Below are positions 6,617 through 15,400 of a stretch of DNA of 24,355 nt, one piece after another (the stretch's first letter is position 1; each line of letters starts with the position of its first letter). The notes beneath the pieces are model-generated. The model saw only the letters and a program-made list of their open reading frames with translations. It had not been told where the DNA came from and did not search any database. Made by a program: the position numbers and the translations under genes. The DNA is from Rhodococcus sp. (in: high G+C Gram-positive bacteria). Its GTDB lineage: Bacteria > Actinomycetota > Actinomycetes > Mycobacteriales > Mycobacteriaceae. Location: positions 1 through 24,355 of the forward strand of contig JAAYXN010000128.1 of assembly GCA_012515885.1 (NCBI GenBank). Direction: 5' to 3'.

Positions 6617-9600
6617 GACGTCTCCTGTCCTGCGAGTAGATCTGACAGTTCCATCACCAAGGCCGTAGGCGGACGCCAATCGAAGACGCCTGCGTTGGCT
6701 GGGGTTTCGGGGCCAACCATGCCGCGCACAAACAGATAGCCGATACCGCCGAGGTGTGAGGATGGGTCATACCCGGGCTGGCGCCACCGCAAATACCTGT
6801 GCAGTGCAACCGAATACAGCAGGGCCTGCAACACGTAGTGCGAGTGCATCATTTCCTGCGCCATGCGCTCACGGGTGTAGTGGGCGGTCGTCAGATCTCC
6901 GGTGCCGAGACGGTTGGTCTTGTAGTCGACGACGACGTAGCTGGCCCCACCGACGTCGTCACGGCAGCGGATGACCGCGTCGATACTGCCCGTCAGATAC
7001 CCGCGTAGTGGCGCGGATTCCACGGTGCGCAGCAGTTCCGGATACTCCGCGAGCGGATCTTCGGCTGGGAGGTGGCGTTCGATGAGTACCGCGATGTCGC
7101 GCAGCATCACATCCTGCGCTGTCGGCGTATCGCCACCGGCAAGGGGGATCTCGAAATCCAGTTCAGGAAGCAAATCTCGTGGACTAACACTGGCGAGAGT
7201 GAACTGACCCGGTACCAGCTGCATGGGTGTCTGCATCACAGTGTGCAGCGCGTCAGCGAGGGCTTCCGGGTCAATATCTGCCAGATGAGCAGCAACCGCC
7301 TCCGTGCAGGACCGTGTCAACTCGGCCGCCAAATCTCCGGTCGATGTGTCGACGTGTTCGAGGATTTCGTGGACCAGCGTGCCAAACGCGGTTCCGCCGG
7401 GAAACGCGTTCATTGGCGAAGCAATACCCGTGGCCGGCTCGGATTCGGTGAGGGTGACGGCTACTTCTTCTGGCTCGTCGGTGATCCCCTGCTCTTCGAT
7501 ATCGGCAATCACGACGTGATCATGCGCGCCGCTGGTGAGCGCCGAATACGACGTGCGGCGCCACACCAGATCAAGCGATCGCGTAAAGGTAGCTGCGGCA
7601 GGCTCTTTCGCGTCTGAACTGTCTTGCGTATACCTACCTGCTGGCTCCGAGGAGGCTCTCGTCGACACAGGTTCCACCGAAATCAGGTCCGCGGCAGGCG
7701 CCGCCCACGCTTCGATGTGACGTGAGGCCTGCTCGTCGGCGGGAACTTTGACCCGGGTAGGCATATCGCTGGTGCCGCCGCTGCGGCCGAACACCAGCCG
7801 GTGCAGCGCTGACTGTGCGGTCGATGCGCTCGGCGCCCACCACAGCACCAGTTGGCACCTGGCTCGGGTTGCGGCCACATACAGCAGCCGCAACGCGTCG
7901 CCGCCGTCTTCTTCCTCAGCGCGATTCGCCCGGTCCCGCGCCCCGGCTGCATCTTTCCCGCCCACGTCGAGGATGCGGGTGCCGTCATCGTCATGCAGCA
8001 ACCTTGTGAGTGGGTTCCACGGCGCGGCAGCATCCCACGCATACGGGACGTAGACGACGGGGAACCCCAGCCCCTTGCTGGAGTGCGCCGTCATGATCTG
8101 GACGGCGTCAGCGTCGCTGTCGAGCCGACGACTGCGATCGCTACCAGCGATAACCGGGTTTTCACGCTGCTGAGTGAGCCACCGGATCAGCTCCGCGACG
8201 CCCATCGCCTCATTGGACGAGACCTCACCCAATAGCTGCGCAAGGTGCCGAATATCGGTGAGAGTGCGTTCCCCGGACGGCAGCTCCAACATGCGTCGCT
8301 CAAGCTGCGTCTCCGTCGAGATACGTTCTGCAACAGCAGCAAACCCGATCTGGGTAAAGATCGCAGACAATTCGCGCAACCACCCAGACAGTCGGCCGAC
8401 GGCTTCATCATCGTCGGCATCGAACTCGTGCGGGTCTTTGCCGATAAGCGGAGTGAGCGCCGCAAGCCGCACCCGGTCTATCCGATGTGGCTGCTCAAGC
8501 GCCTGCAATACCCACAACCACTGCTCTGCGCTGGGGGTTTCGAAGACGCTTTTCCCCCCGGAAAGCACCGACGGGACGCCCGCCTGCCCGAGGGCATCAC
8601 GCACCAACTCCATCTGTCCGGACGTGCGCGTCAGCACCGCGATATCGCCTGGACCAATCGGACGTGAACCGCCCGGTTCGGTGAGCGACGTACGCCCACC
8701 CAGCAGCCGCGCGATGTCACTGGCAACATCTCGCGCAATCCGCTTTCGCGGCAATACAACCGAGGGAAACCCTTTCGTACCCAGAGGTCCCATTCCGGTA
8801 CGCGGCAGATACCTCAATCGCAGCGGTGCACCGGCACTATCGCCGTCCACACTGAGGCGGCGATCGCGATGATGCGCCTGTACCTGACGCACGACGATCT
8901 CCGCGTGACCAAGCTCCGCACCGCCATACAGATGATCGAGTGCCGCTATCAGCGGCGCGTCGGTACGCCAGTTGGTCCCCAAATCTTCATACCGATCCGC
9001 GTGACGAACAGCGTCAAGGTAGCTCAGAACTTCGGCGCCTCGGAAGGCGTAAATCGCCTGCTTTGGGTCGCCGACAAGGATCAGCGTGCAGTTGCCGTGG
9101 AACGCCTTCTCGAAGATTCCCCACTGCACGGGGTCGGTGTCTTGGAACTCATCAACAAGGACGACGGAGTACCGCTCACGCAGACGTCGGCACGCAGTTT
9201 CGCCGCGCTGCGGGTCAGTGAGCACACCGTGCAGCAGCGCTTGCAGATCATCGAAGTCGCGGATACCCATGAGCTTTTTGCGACGATCCACTTCTTCACG
9301 GACCGCCGCACAGAACTTCACTCTGTGCCCGGCGACGGTCTCGGAGTCGGCGTCCGGCATCAACACGGCGTGCCGGTCACTGACCGCTTCGATCGCCAAC
9401 TTGCGGGCATCCTTGAGCTCGAAAGCTGGCGGACAGTCATCATTCGCGTAGGTCTGAAGATAGATGTCCTCAGCGACTTCCTGAGCGAGATCGATGACCG
9501 ACTCAACGAACTGCACATCAGAGTCGTCTTCGCCCGCGATGCCCAATCCGGCGAGCGAACGCTCGCAGAAACCATGTGTAGTGGCAATGGTGGCGGCGTC

Positions 9601-9939
9601 AAAGTTTGCGAGTGCCTGCAATAGGCGACGACGCCGCAACTGCACCTCGGCGTCCTCACCGCTGGCAAGGAATGCGAGAAGCGGGTCGGTGCCTGCGCGA
9701 GCAGATTCTGGATCGGACAGTGCGTGCGCCGCGTCGACGAAACGTTGGCGGGTGCGTTCACGCAGCTCCCGCGTTGCAGCGCGGCTGAAAGTGACCAGCA
9801 GCAATTGGGAAATATCGGCGACGCCCTCGGCGACATACCGAACGGCGAGACCGACAATGACATAGGTTTTTCCGGTCCCTGCGCTGGCTTCCAGCACCGT
9901 CGTACCGGTGGGAAGTGGCCCCACAAGATTGAATGTCAC
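6613..9939 (-). CDS. recB: Exodeoxyribonuclease V subunit RecB (3'-5' helicase and nuclease)
   Basis: A 1108-residue protein, slightly shorter than E. coli RecB. It begins with a UvrD-type Walker A loop, ASAGTGKT (18-25, Lys24), and has LVDEFQDTDPVQW as Walker B, followed by GDPKQAIYAFRGAE. The C-terminal nuclease domain is intact: His857 in GTLVHEIL, Asp987 in GSIDAVI and the pair Asp1005-x-Lys1007 in VVVDYKTNRLG, the metal-binding set of RecB-family nucleases. It is the 3'-5' motor and the only nuclease of RecBCD. The start is GTG at 9939, which overlaps the recC stop as GTGA and has GGAGG seven bases upstream. In mycobacteria, RecBCD has been linked mainly to single-strand annealing rather than RecA-dependent recombination; whether that holds here is inference. 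Confidence 0.96.
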   Translation of the reverse strand: MTFNLVGPLPTGTTVLEASAGTGKTYVIVGLAVRYVAEGVADISQLLLVTFSRAATRELRERTRQRFVDAAHALSDPESARAGTDPLLAFLASGEDAEVQLRRRRLLQALANFDAATIATTHGFCERSLAGLGIAGEDDSDVQFVESVIDLAQEVAEDIYLQTYANDDCPPAFELKDARKLAIEAVSDRHAVLMPDADSETVAGHRVKFCAAVREEVDRRKKLMGIRDFDDLQALLHGVLTDPQRGETACRRLRERYSVVLVDEFQDTDPVQWGIFEKAFHGNCTLILVGDPKQAIYAFRGAEVLSYLDAVRHADRYEDLGTNWRTDAPLIAALDHLYGGAELGHAEIVVRQVQAHHRDRRLSVDGDSAGAPLRLRYLPRTGMGPLGTKGFPSVVLPRKRIARDVASDIARLLGGRTSLTEPGGSRPIGPGDIAVLTRTSGQMELVRDALGQAGVPSVLSGGKSVFETPSAEQWLWVLQALEQPHRIDRVRLAALTPLIGKDPHEFDADDDEAVGRLSGWLRELSAIFTQIGFAAVAERISTETQLERRMLELPSGERTLTDIRHLAQLLGEVSSNEAMGVAELIRWLTQQRENPVIAGSDRSRRLDSDADAVQIMTAHSSKGLGFPVVYVPYAWDAAAPWNPLTRLLHDDDGTRILDVGGKDAAGARDRANRAEEEDGGDALRLLYVAATRARCQLVLWWAPSASTAQSALHRLVFGRSGGTSDMPTRVKVPADEQASRHIEAWAAPAADLISVEPVSTRASSEPAGRYTQDSSDAKEPAAATFTRSLDLVWRRTSYSALTSGAHDHVVIADIEEQGITDEPEEVAVTLTESEPATGIASPMNAFPGGTAFGTLVHEILEHVDTSTGDLAAELTRSCTEAVAAHLADIDPEALADALHTVMQTPMQLVPGQFTLASVSPRDLLPELDFEIPLAGGDTPTAQDVMLRDIAVLIERHLPAEDPLAEYPELLRTVESAPLRGYLTGSIDAVIRCRDDVGGASYVVVDYKTNRLGTGDLTTAHYTRERMAQEMMHSHYVLQALLYSVALHRYLRWRQPGYDPSSHLGGIGYLFVRGMVGPETPANAGVFDWRPPTALVMELSDLLAGQETS

Positions 9940-12900
9940 GACTCGACCTCCGCATCAAGCAGCGGCGACCACAGCGCAACCGCAACATCACCAAACAGGG
10001 TGGGCTCGGAGACTCCCGGCGTCGCCGTCAACACCTCGATAGGTGCGTCCACTCCGTAGAGATATCGGCGCACATCGTCGCGGGCTTCGCCGTACTCGCT
10101 AGCCCAATTCTTCGCTGCCTTCTCCACCGAGGATTTCGCATCGTCATTTTCGCGACGTGACCTGGCGTAGGTCTCTAAGGTTTTCGGCGCGGCGGGCAGG
10201 AGCTCTTTCAGTCCGCGATCTCGCAGTTCTACCAGTCTGCGCAGCACACTGTGTGCGTCCTCGGGAGCAACGAGCGAGCAGCGGACTGCCCACTTCTTAT
10301 TGCGCCCAATAGTGACCGCATTGCGCGTGGCGCCACCGGTATGCGCAGCAACCGCAAGGAGCCGCACCCAGGCCTCCATCCGATGCTTCGCTGCGAGCGT
10401 CGAATAGGACGACTGCACCAACGCGCCGTTATAGATGTTCGATACCGTCCCCGTCACCCTGCGACCTCCGCCAATATCGACGGACACATATTCGGTGTGC
10501 GGGTCACCGACATAGAGGGGCTCACACTCGGCCACCAACCCCTGAACGTTAGCGCCGATTCTGCGGAGCGCTTGGTCCCGGAAGTTGGCGGGCGGCAACT
10601 CGCCGCGCAGCCACTCGGCCTGCTTAATATCGGCAATGGCGCGGCCTTCGAGCATCGCCGTCAGCATGCGGTTGCCGATCGCCCATTCGTCGAGCCCACC
10701 AAGTTCAATGGGGATGGAGTCGGACGGTGTCTCCTCCAGTTTGGGCACTCGAATCCCCAACCTCTGTTTGAGGAACGCCGCTGCCGGATCAACCGCAAAG
10801 TTGACGAGATCCTCAAGGTCCACGTCAGTGGGTGGCAACTGTCGAAACGTCAGGTCTGCCAATGAGACCCGCTTCTTCGTCGGCCCAGCCTTGGCACGTG
10901 CTCCAGCGAGTGCGCTGCGATCAAAACTGCGCGGCGACACTGCATCAAAGTTGGCTGGGTCGAACGGCTGCAGGGGATGGCGGGTGAGGAACTCTTCGCC
11001 GCCTGTCATCTGTTTGAGCACATCAATCACCCCGCTCAGCGGGATCGCCGGTGGTCGTTCATCACCCTTAATGGGATCGGCGCCGGTGTAAAACAGCATG
11101 AGTTTCTGCCCCGCAGCCATCATCGCGTCGAGGAGTAGCTGACGGTCCTCACTACGCGGGTCACGTTCACCAACTAGAGGTGTAATACCGCAAATGTCGT
11201 CGCCATCTATGCCTGAACCGCGCGGGAAAACATCATCATCGAGACCGAGCATGACCACGACGCGATGAGGCACCGAACGCATTGGCACCATTGCACACAC
11301 CGTCAGCTCACCGGTGCGGAAATTTGCTCGACTCGGCCGCCCAGCAAGCAGGGACGACAACAATGCCCGCACGTCAGCCAACTGCAATACGCGGTCGTCG
11401 CCGTGCGCTAGCGCCTCCCCCAATTCGCGTCGTGCCTGCGCCTGCTGCCATTCGTCGCGGTGCGCAGTATCGGTCAGCAGATCAAGGGCACGCCCCAAAT
11501 GCTGCGCCCATTGAGACACAGAGTGCGGTCCCGCGAGATCACGAAGCACCACATCGAGCCGGTCAATGAACTCCGAAAAACGGCCCGCGACATCCAAATC
11601 ACCCGATTCGACGTCCCCCAACGGCAAGGTGTCGCCGAGCCAACCGTCTTCAGTGCAGCTTGCCCCCAACAAAATTCGGTCAAGCCCTCGACGGAAAGTG
11701 TTGTGCTCGAAGTCTGCCAACCCAAATTGGCTACGTTGACGCGGGCTGATGCCCCACCGCGCTCCCGAAGCTTTCGTCCAGCCTCGCATCCGCTCGACGT
11801 CGTCGTCCGTGAAACGAAACCGTGCTCGCACCGGCGCGTGATCGATGAGATCGAGCACCTCGCTGGCTTTGACCCGCCCCTCCGCCAGCGACAGCACCGT
11901 CGCGATCACATCGAGTACCGGGTTGGTGCGTCGTAATCCGCGGTCGGCCAGACGCACCCGCAACTGATGCCCAGGGTGCTCGTTGCCTGGGTCCCCGGTG
12001 GAGCCGAAGACAGCGCGAACCAGCGGCGCATAGGTTTCGACGTTAGGGCACATGACGATGACGTCGCGTGGTTCTAGCGTTGGGTCCTGCACGAACGCGT
12101 GCAGCAGCTCTTCCCGCAGCACCTCTACCTGACGCATCGGCCCATGACACGCGTGCACGGTGACCGTGCCGTCGAAGGCAGCGGGGCATGGGCCACGGTC
12201 AGCAACGACGTCGTCCTGCAAGGTCGCGAGCAGGCTAGATGAGCCGCGTTCTCCCCGGTGATACTCGGGTGTGGCGGTAAAAGCCGACAGCCGGAACTGC
12301 ATTTCTCGAACGTCACGAGAAAGGTTGATGAGCAACGGATTAGAGAGTTCAAGGGCGCTGTTGTCGTGTGATCGCACCAACGGTGGAGTCTTGCTGGACA
12401 GCTCATCCCACATGGTCGGGCTGGGATGCGACAGCCACACGTGGACATCACGGTGCACTGCCAAGGCGTCGAGGACTTCGAGCTGATCGACATTGAGCCG
12501 CGTCGGACCAAACAGCGAAATTCGTGCAGGCAACGTGACGAGGTCCGGTTGTTCACGCAGCCGCTTGCACAGCGCGGGAAGACGCTCCGCGGGACTTGGC
12601 GTCTGCACGGCGTCACGCACTCGCCGAAACAGCTCGACCTGCCACCATTGATCGTCGGTGAGCGCTTCCCCCGTGCCGTCTTCGATACGGCCTTCGGCCC
12701 ACGCGCGCATCATCGCTGGGCGCTGGGACATGTATCTGTTCAGCAGGTTGACGGCGTGCTGCGCCGTCGCATAGCGGCGCCGTGAACGATATTCGTCCGT
12801 GCCCCCACCGAGATGGCGTACCAGCGGGGCCGCCCACTCCTTGTTGGCGGCAACCGCGCCGTCAATAATTTCCAGCACGGTCCACACCAAACGACCCGCC

Positions 12901-13178
12901 GACCAGGGGTCGTCGTCCGCAGACATGCCGCCGACTGCTGCCGAGACCTCCGCAACAAGGCGGGCAGGCGAGGGAAATTCAATGTTGGCGGCGACGCCAT
13001 CCACGTTGCCGTCCGCGCCGAGGGTGGTGGCGAGCTGTTGCGTCAGCCAACGCTCTACGCCCTTTGCGGGAACTGCAATGACCTCGACAGCGAAGGGATC
13101 ATCTAGTGGTTGCGCGAGAAGCAGAGCCAAGGCACCTGCGAGGGTGTCAGTCTGTTCTGCCCGATGCACTCGCAGCAT
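9936..13178 (-). CDS. recC: Exodeoxyribonuclease V subunit RecC
   Basis: A 1080-residue protein close in size to E. coli RecC (about 1120). Family segments include VPAKGVERWLTQQLA near residue 37, SLFGPTRLNVDQLEVLDAL where RecC recognises the helicase-like core, and MVPMRSVPHRVVVMLGLDDDVFPR, a strongly conserved RecC block. There is no functional Walker A loop, as expected: RecC is a degenerate helicase that splits the strands, scans for Chi-like sites and holds RecB and RecD together. Actinobacterial Chi sequences cannot be predicted from it. The ATG at 13178 follows AGGAGG by six bases. It is the first gene of the operon, so the promoter should lie in 13179-13643; I found no LexA-type box there. 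Confidence 0.95.
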   Translation of the reverse strand: MLRVHRAEQTDTLAGALALLLAQPLDDPFAVEVIAVPAKGVERWLTQQLATTLGADGNVDGVAANIEFPSPARLVAEVSAAVGGMSADDDPWSAGRLVWTVLEIIDGAVAANKEWAAPLVRHLGGGTDEYRSRRRYATAQHAVNLLNRYMSQRPAMMRAWAEGRIEDGTGEALTDDQWWQVELFRRVRDAVQTPSPAERLPALCKRLREQPDLVTLPARISLFGPTRLNVDQLEVLDALAVHRDVHVWLSHPSPTMWDELSSKTPPLVRSHDNSALELSNPLLINLSRDVREMQFRLSAFTATPEYHRGERGSSSLLATLQDDVVADRGPCPAAFDGTVTVHACHGPMRQVEVLREELLHAFVQDPTLEPRDVIVMCPNVETYAPLVRAVFGSTGDPGNEHPGHQLRVRLADRGLRRTNPVLDVIATVLSLAEGRVKASEVLDLIDHAPVRARFRFTDDDVERMRGWTKASGARWGISPRQRSQFGLADFEHNTFRRGLDRILLGASCTEDGWLGDTLPLGDVESGDLDVAGRFSEFIDRLDVVLRDLAGPHSVSQWAQHLGRALDLLTDTAHRDEWQQAQARRELGEALAHGDDRVLQLADVRALLSSLLAGRPSRANFRTGELTVCAMVPMRSVPHRVVVMLGLDDDVFPRGSGIDGDDICGITPLVGERDPRSEDRQLLLDAMMAAGQKLMLFYTGADPIKGDERPPAIPLSGVIDVLKQMTGGEEFLTRHPLQPFDPANFDAVSPRSFDRSALAGARAKAGPTKKRVSLADLTFRQLPPTDVDLEDLVNFAVDPAAAFLKQRLGIRVPKLEETPSDSIPIELGGLDEWAIGNRMLTAMLEGRAIADIKQAEWLRGELPPANFRDQALRRIGANVQGLVAECEPLYVGDPHTEYVSVDIGGGRRVTGTVSNIYNGALVQSSYSTLAAKHRMEAWVRLLAVAAHTGGATRNAVTIGRNKKWAVRCSLVAPEDAHSVLRRLVELRDRGLKELLPAAPKTLETYARSRRENDDAKSSVEKAAKNWASEYGEARDDVRRYLYGVDAPIEVLTATPGVSEPTLFGDVAVALWSPLLDAEVES

Positions 13179-13271
13179 GCGCGCCCTCCTGATGTTCCGA
13201 TTGGTCGCACCGATCCTATGGGCAGCCCCCGACAGGTTGCGGCAAACCGCCTACACTCGACCCACACCCAC

Positions 13272-13337
13272 CGGGGACAATGTCACACCGGTCCGATTTA
13301 ACGGGGAGCAGTGCAGTACACCGTGACATTGTGCCCG
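13272..13337. repeat. 15-bp near-perfect inverted repeat upstream of recC
   Basis: CGGGGACAATGTCAC (13272-13286) pairs with GTGACATTGTGCCCG (13323-13337) at 14 of 15 positions, around a 36-base loop. The inner ten bases are perfect. The same trinucleotide CAC flanks both ends (13269-13271 and 13338-13340). It sits 94 bases upstream of the recC start and about 307 bases upstream of the peptidase start. It could be an RNA stem, a regulator site or a remnant of a very small mobile hairpin. No coding capacity is seen. Confidence 0.6.
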
Positions 13338-13477
13338 CACGGGTGGGGCGGAAGCGGCCGACGATAACGGCGGGAACGATGTGGCGACCCCATCACAGTC
13401 CGGTCACGCAGCGGATGAGTTTTCGTTGAAAGCCAGAAACAGTTGAACACCCCTACCTACGCTTTCGTTATCTCATC

Positions 13478-13495
13478 CATACAAGCCCGTGTATG
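13478..13495. promoter_or_regulatory. 6-6-6 palindrome in the NlpC/P60 upstream region
   Basis: CATACA and TGTATG flank AGCCCG in a perfect palindrome 148 bases before the peptidase start and just after the weak promoter candidate. It could be an operator or a small leader hairpin. Confidence 0.3.
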
Positions 13496-13643
13496 ACTCC
13501 CGTGTGCGATCTACCAGGCAGTCAACAACCAACACCGGTGCGGCAGTAGCCACAGCCTCCGGCGGATGACAGCTCTAGGTAACCGTCAACTCAGGTTGGC
13601 GACGGCGAGTGCCGCGGGCCCACTGTCGTGAAAGTGAGCCGAA

Positions 13644-14177
13644 ATGGCCCGAGTTGGTATGACCCTGCGCTGCGCTGTCCTGACGTGTGTTGCAACGTCC
13701 AGTATCGGAATGGCGTTGGCAGCACCGGCGCTCGCGCAACCCGCAGATCCACCACCTGGGGTTACTGCCGTCAACGGCAGTACGTCCGGAAGCTCCAACG
13801 GGTCATCGGTCATTCCGCTGCCCATCCCGACGCCCACCGGTTTGGGTGCTCTCGCGGCGGCGATCACGCAAACCGGTAAGCCGTACGTGTGGGGCGGGAT
13901 CGGCCCGCACGGTTGGGATTGCTCGGGTCTGACGCAGTGGGCGTTTCGCCAGGTCGGTGTCAATCTTCCGCGTACGACGTGGGAGCAGGCTGTAGTTGGC
14001 GCCCGCATTCCGCTCTACGCGTTGGCGCCCGGCGATCTGATCGTTTTGAACCGTGACGCCTCCCATATCGGGATTTATGCAGGTGGAGGCCAGGTTTTCA
14101 ATGCTTACGGCGCCGGGGTCCCGGTGGGGCTAACGCCGCTCTCGCATTTCTTCATCTACGACATTCGACGGTTCTAA
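13644..14177 (+). CDS. Secreted NlpC/P60 peptidoglycan endopeptidase
   Basis: A 177-residue exported protein. A Sec-type signal peptide with a hydrophobic stretch at about residues 8-27 ends in APALA, so cleavage is likely after Ala31. A Pro/Ser/Gly-rich linker (33-65) follows, then one NlpC/P60 domain: Cys93 in WDCSGL is the nucleophile, His141 in ASHIGIYAG the base, and Asn153 in FNAYGAG the likely third residue. These enzymes cut D-glutamyl to meso-diaminopimelate bonds in peptidoglycan stems, and mycobacterial Rip proteins are relatives. No SH3, LysM or coiled-coil domain is attached, so it is a small single-domain form. The ATG at 13644 has only a weak purine-rich site (GTGAG). An in-frame ATG at 13659 would shorten the signal peptide by five residues. 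It is monocistronic and convergent with the hydrolase gene eight bases away. Confidence 0.9.
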   Translation: MARVGMTLRCAVLTCVATSSIGMALAAPALAQPADPPPGVTAVNGSTSGSSNGSSVIPLPIPTPTGLGALAAAITQTGKPYVWGGIGPHGWDCSGLTQWAFRQVGVNLPRTTWEQAVVGARIPLYALAPGDLIVLNRDASHIGIYAGGGQVFNAYGAGVPVGLTPLSHFFIYDIRRF

Positions 14178-14185
14178 CTAACTAG

Positions 14186-15235
14186 CTAGCTCGCAACGCC
14201 AGTAACCCTGCGTACTTGCAGGGCTGCTGCGCGGGCGACCTTGTTGCCTTTAGCCATCTGCTCGCGCACAAACCCGGCAACAGACTCGGTCCAATCGGGT
14301 TCGCCGGGAAGGGTTTCGATGGCTTGGGTAAACAGATCGTCGAGGGCGTCTGACACCAGCTCTGGGCACTCCAACTGCACCATGTGGCCAGCTCCCGGCA
14401 CGCGAAGCACGGTCGCGTCAGGCAGCTGTTCAGCGATGGTGCGGCTATTGCGGATTGGTGTGATGAGGTCCTTGCTTCCGCACAGCACCAGCGTCGGCAC
14501 GCGGGTCAGCACCGGAAGCGCCGCTGTTTCGTCGTGCTGCTCGAACGTGGGCAGAAAGTTGACCAGCGTATCGAGTGAGGTGTCGTTGATCATCGAGTCA
14601 GAAAAACGCGCGACAGTCGGGCTGATACGCCGCGTGCCGAAGGATGCCGAACGGATCATGGGAGCGAGGACGCGGCGGGTTGCCCCGCGTCCGCCCTGCA
14701 CGACACGAGGAAGCCGCTGGGCTGCAACACGGAAGCCGGTAACTACCGGATTTCCCAGGTTGCGGGCCATTCCGGCTTCGCTGAGCGCACCGGCCGACGT
14801 CGACACCAGTGCCACACCGACGACACGGTCGCCGAAACTATCGGGAAACTGTCCCGCGTAGGACAGCACAGCCATGCCGCCCATCGAGTGTCCGACAAGG
14901 ACGATGGGGCCTTCCGGTGCGACCGCGTCGATGACTGCGTTGAGGTCGCGTGCTAGCTGGGGAATTGTGCTGTGCGAGCGGCGTCCCCGTCCGGAACGGC
15001 CGTGACCGCGGTGGTCATAGAAGACCAGGCGAACAGTGTCACCCCACATGGCTTCGAGGTGTTGACGCTGGAAATACCAGCCTTCCATGCGGTTACAGAA
15101 GCCATGGACAAAAACAGCAGTCAATGGCGCATCGGCGGGACCGACCTCACGTATCGCAAGGTCAACCCCGTCATCGGTGGTGACCACCCGGTCTCGACCA
15201 CGCAGGGTGAATGTTTCACCAGCGAACCTGTCCAC
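14186..15235 (-). CDS. Alpha/beta hydrolase
   Basis: A 349-residue alpha/beta hydrolase. HGFCNRMEGW carries the oxyanion-hole region, and GHSMGG provides the nucleophile Ser117. Asp256 in CGSKDLITP and His284 in GAGHMVQLE complete a canonical triad. YDHRGHGRSGRG before the nucleophile is typical of esterase and lipase-like members. The substrate is unknown, and I see no signal peptide, so it is probably cytoplasmic. The C-terminal 40 residues are basic and may form an extra helix. I set the start at the GTG at 15235, which has AGGAGG six bases upstream; the longer frame to a GTG at 15289 has no ribosome site and adds a low-complexity basic stretch. It may be transcribed separately from the GNAT gene, as a possible terminator lies between them. 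Confidence 0.85.
   Translation of the reverse strand: MDRFAGETFTLRGRDRVVTTDDGVDLAIREVGPADAPLTAVFVHGFCNRMEGWYFQRQHLEAMWGDTVRLVFYDHRGHGRSGRGRRSHSTIPQLARDLNAVIDAVAPEGPIVLVGHSMGGMAVLSYAGQFPDSFGDRVVGVALVSTSAGALSEAGMARNLGNPVVTGFRVAAQRLPRVVQGGRGATRRVLAPMIRSASFGTRRISPTVARFSDSMINDTSLDTLVNFLPTFEQHDETAALPVLTRVPTLVLCGSKDLITPIRNSRTIAEQLPDATVLRVPGAGHMVQLECPELVSDALDDLFTQAIETLPGEPDWTESVAGFVREQMAKGNKVARAAALQVRRVTGVAS
14206..14223 (+). terminator. Hairpin downstream of the NlpC/P60 stop codon
   Basis: CCCTGC and GCAGGG form a perfect six-base stem with loop GTACTT, 28 bases after the peptidase stop and inside the 3' end of the convergent hydrolase gene. No T-run follows, so termination is only a suggestion. 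Confidence 0.25.
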
Positions 15236-15241
15236 TGTGCC

Positions 15242-15247
15242 CCTCCT
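15242..15247 (-). promoter_or_regulatory. Ribosome binding site deciding the hydrolase start
   Basis: AGGAGG on the minus strand, six bases before the GTG at 15235. It supports a start 18 codons inside the longest open frame. Confidence 0.75.
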
Positions 15248-15353
15248 ACCTGAAGGACTACCCCGAACGACTCTGTCTCTAGCGAACACTAGCGTTCACA
15301 CATAAACACCATTCCCGCACCCCTCCGATGCTCGCGCCAAAGCCAGCGAACGG

Positions 15354-15388
15354 GCAAATAACCCCAGGTGGGAGACGTGCCGTGGGGT
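15354..15388 (-). terminator. Possible terminator after the GNAT gene
   Basis: On the minus strand, ACCCCA and TGGGGT (15383-15388 and 15361-15366) form a six-base stem around a 16-base loop, followed by TATTTG. It begins 12 bases after the GNAT stop. The loop is large and the T-tract interrupted, so support is modest. Confidence 0.35.
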
Positions 15389-15400
15389 GGACAGAAACTG

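Larger units (their letters stand above)
13179..13643. other. 465-base non-coding divergent region between recC and the NlpC/P60 gene
   Basis: I see no convincing gene on either strand. It should hold the recC promoter (minus) and the NlpC/P60 promoter (plus). TAGGAT near the recC end is a plausible -10 element for recC but has no matching -35. TTGAAC (13443-13448) and TTATCT (13468-13473), 19 bases apart, are a weak promoter candidate for the peptidase gene. Two inverted repeats are listed separately. The c-di-AMP (ydaO) riboswitch that precedes many actinobacterial cell-wall hydrolase genes was looked for, but its conserved 3' block is absent. Confidence 0.5.

Noticed and set aside
8869..9624. 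Plus-strand open frame of 251 codons opposite recB
   Set aside because: It is antisense to conserved RecB helicase motifs and has no recognisable domain or ribosome site.
13179..13271. LexA/SOS box for the recBCD operon
   Set aside because: No GAAC-N4-GTTC-like palindrome is seen near the recC start.
13340..13643. c-di-AMP (ydaO-type) riboswitch before the NlpC/P60 gene
   Set aside because: Such riboswitches are common before actinobacterial cell-wall hydrolase genes, but I could not find the conserved GGGG-A-CC, GGTGAATCC and GCTAACC blocks.
15236..15289. N-terminal extension of the alpha/beta hydrolase from the GTG at 15289
   Set aside because: There is no ribosome site before 15289, while AGGAGG lies six bases before the GTG at 15235.
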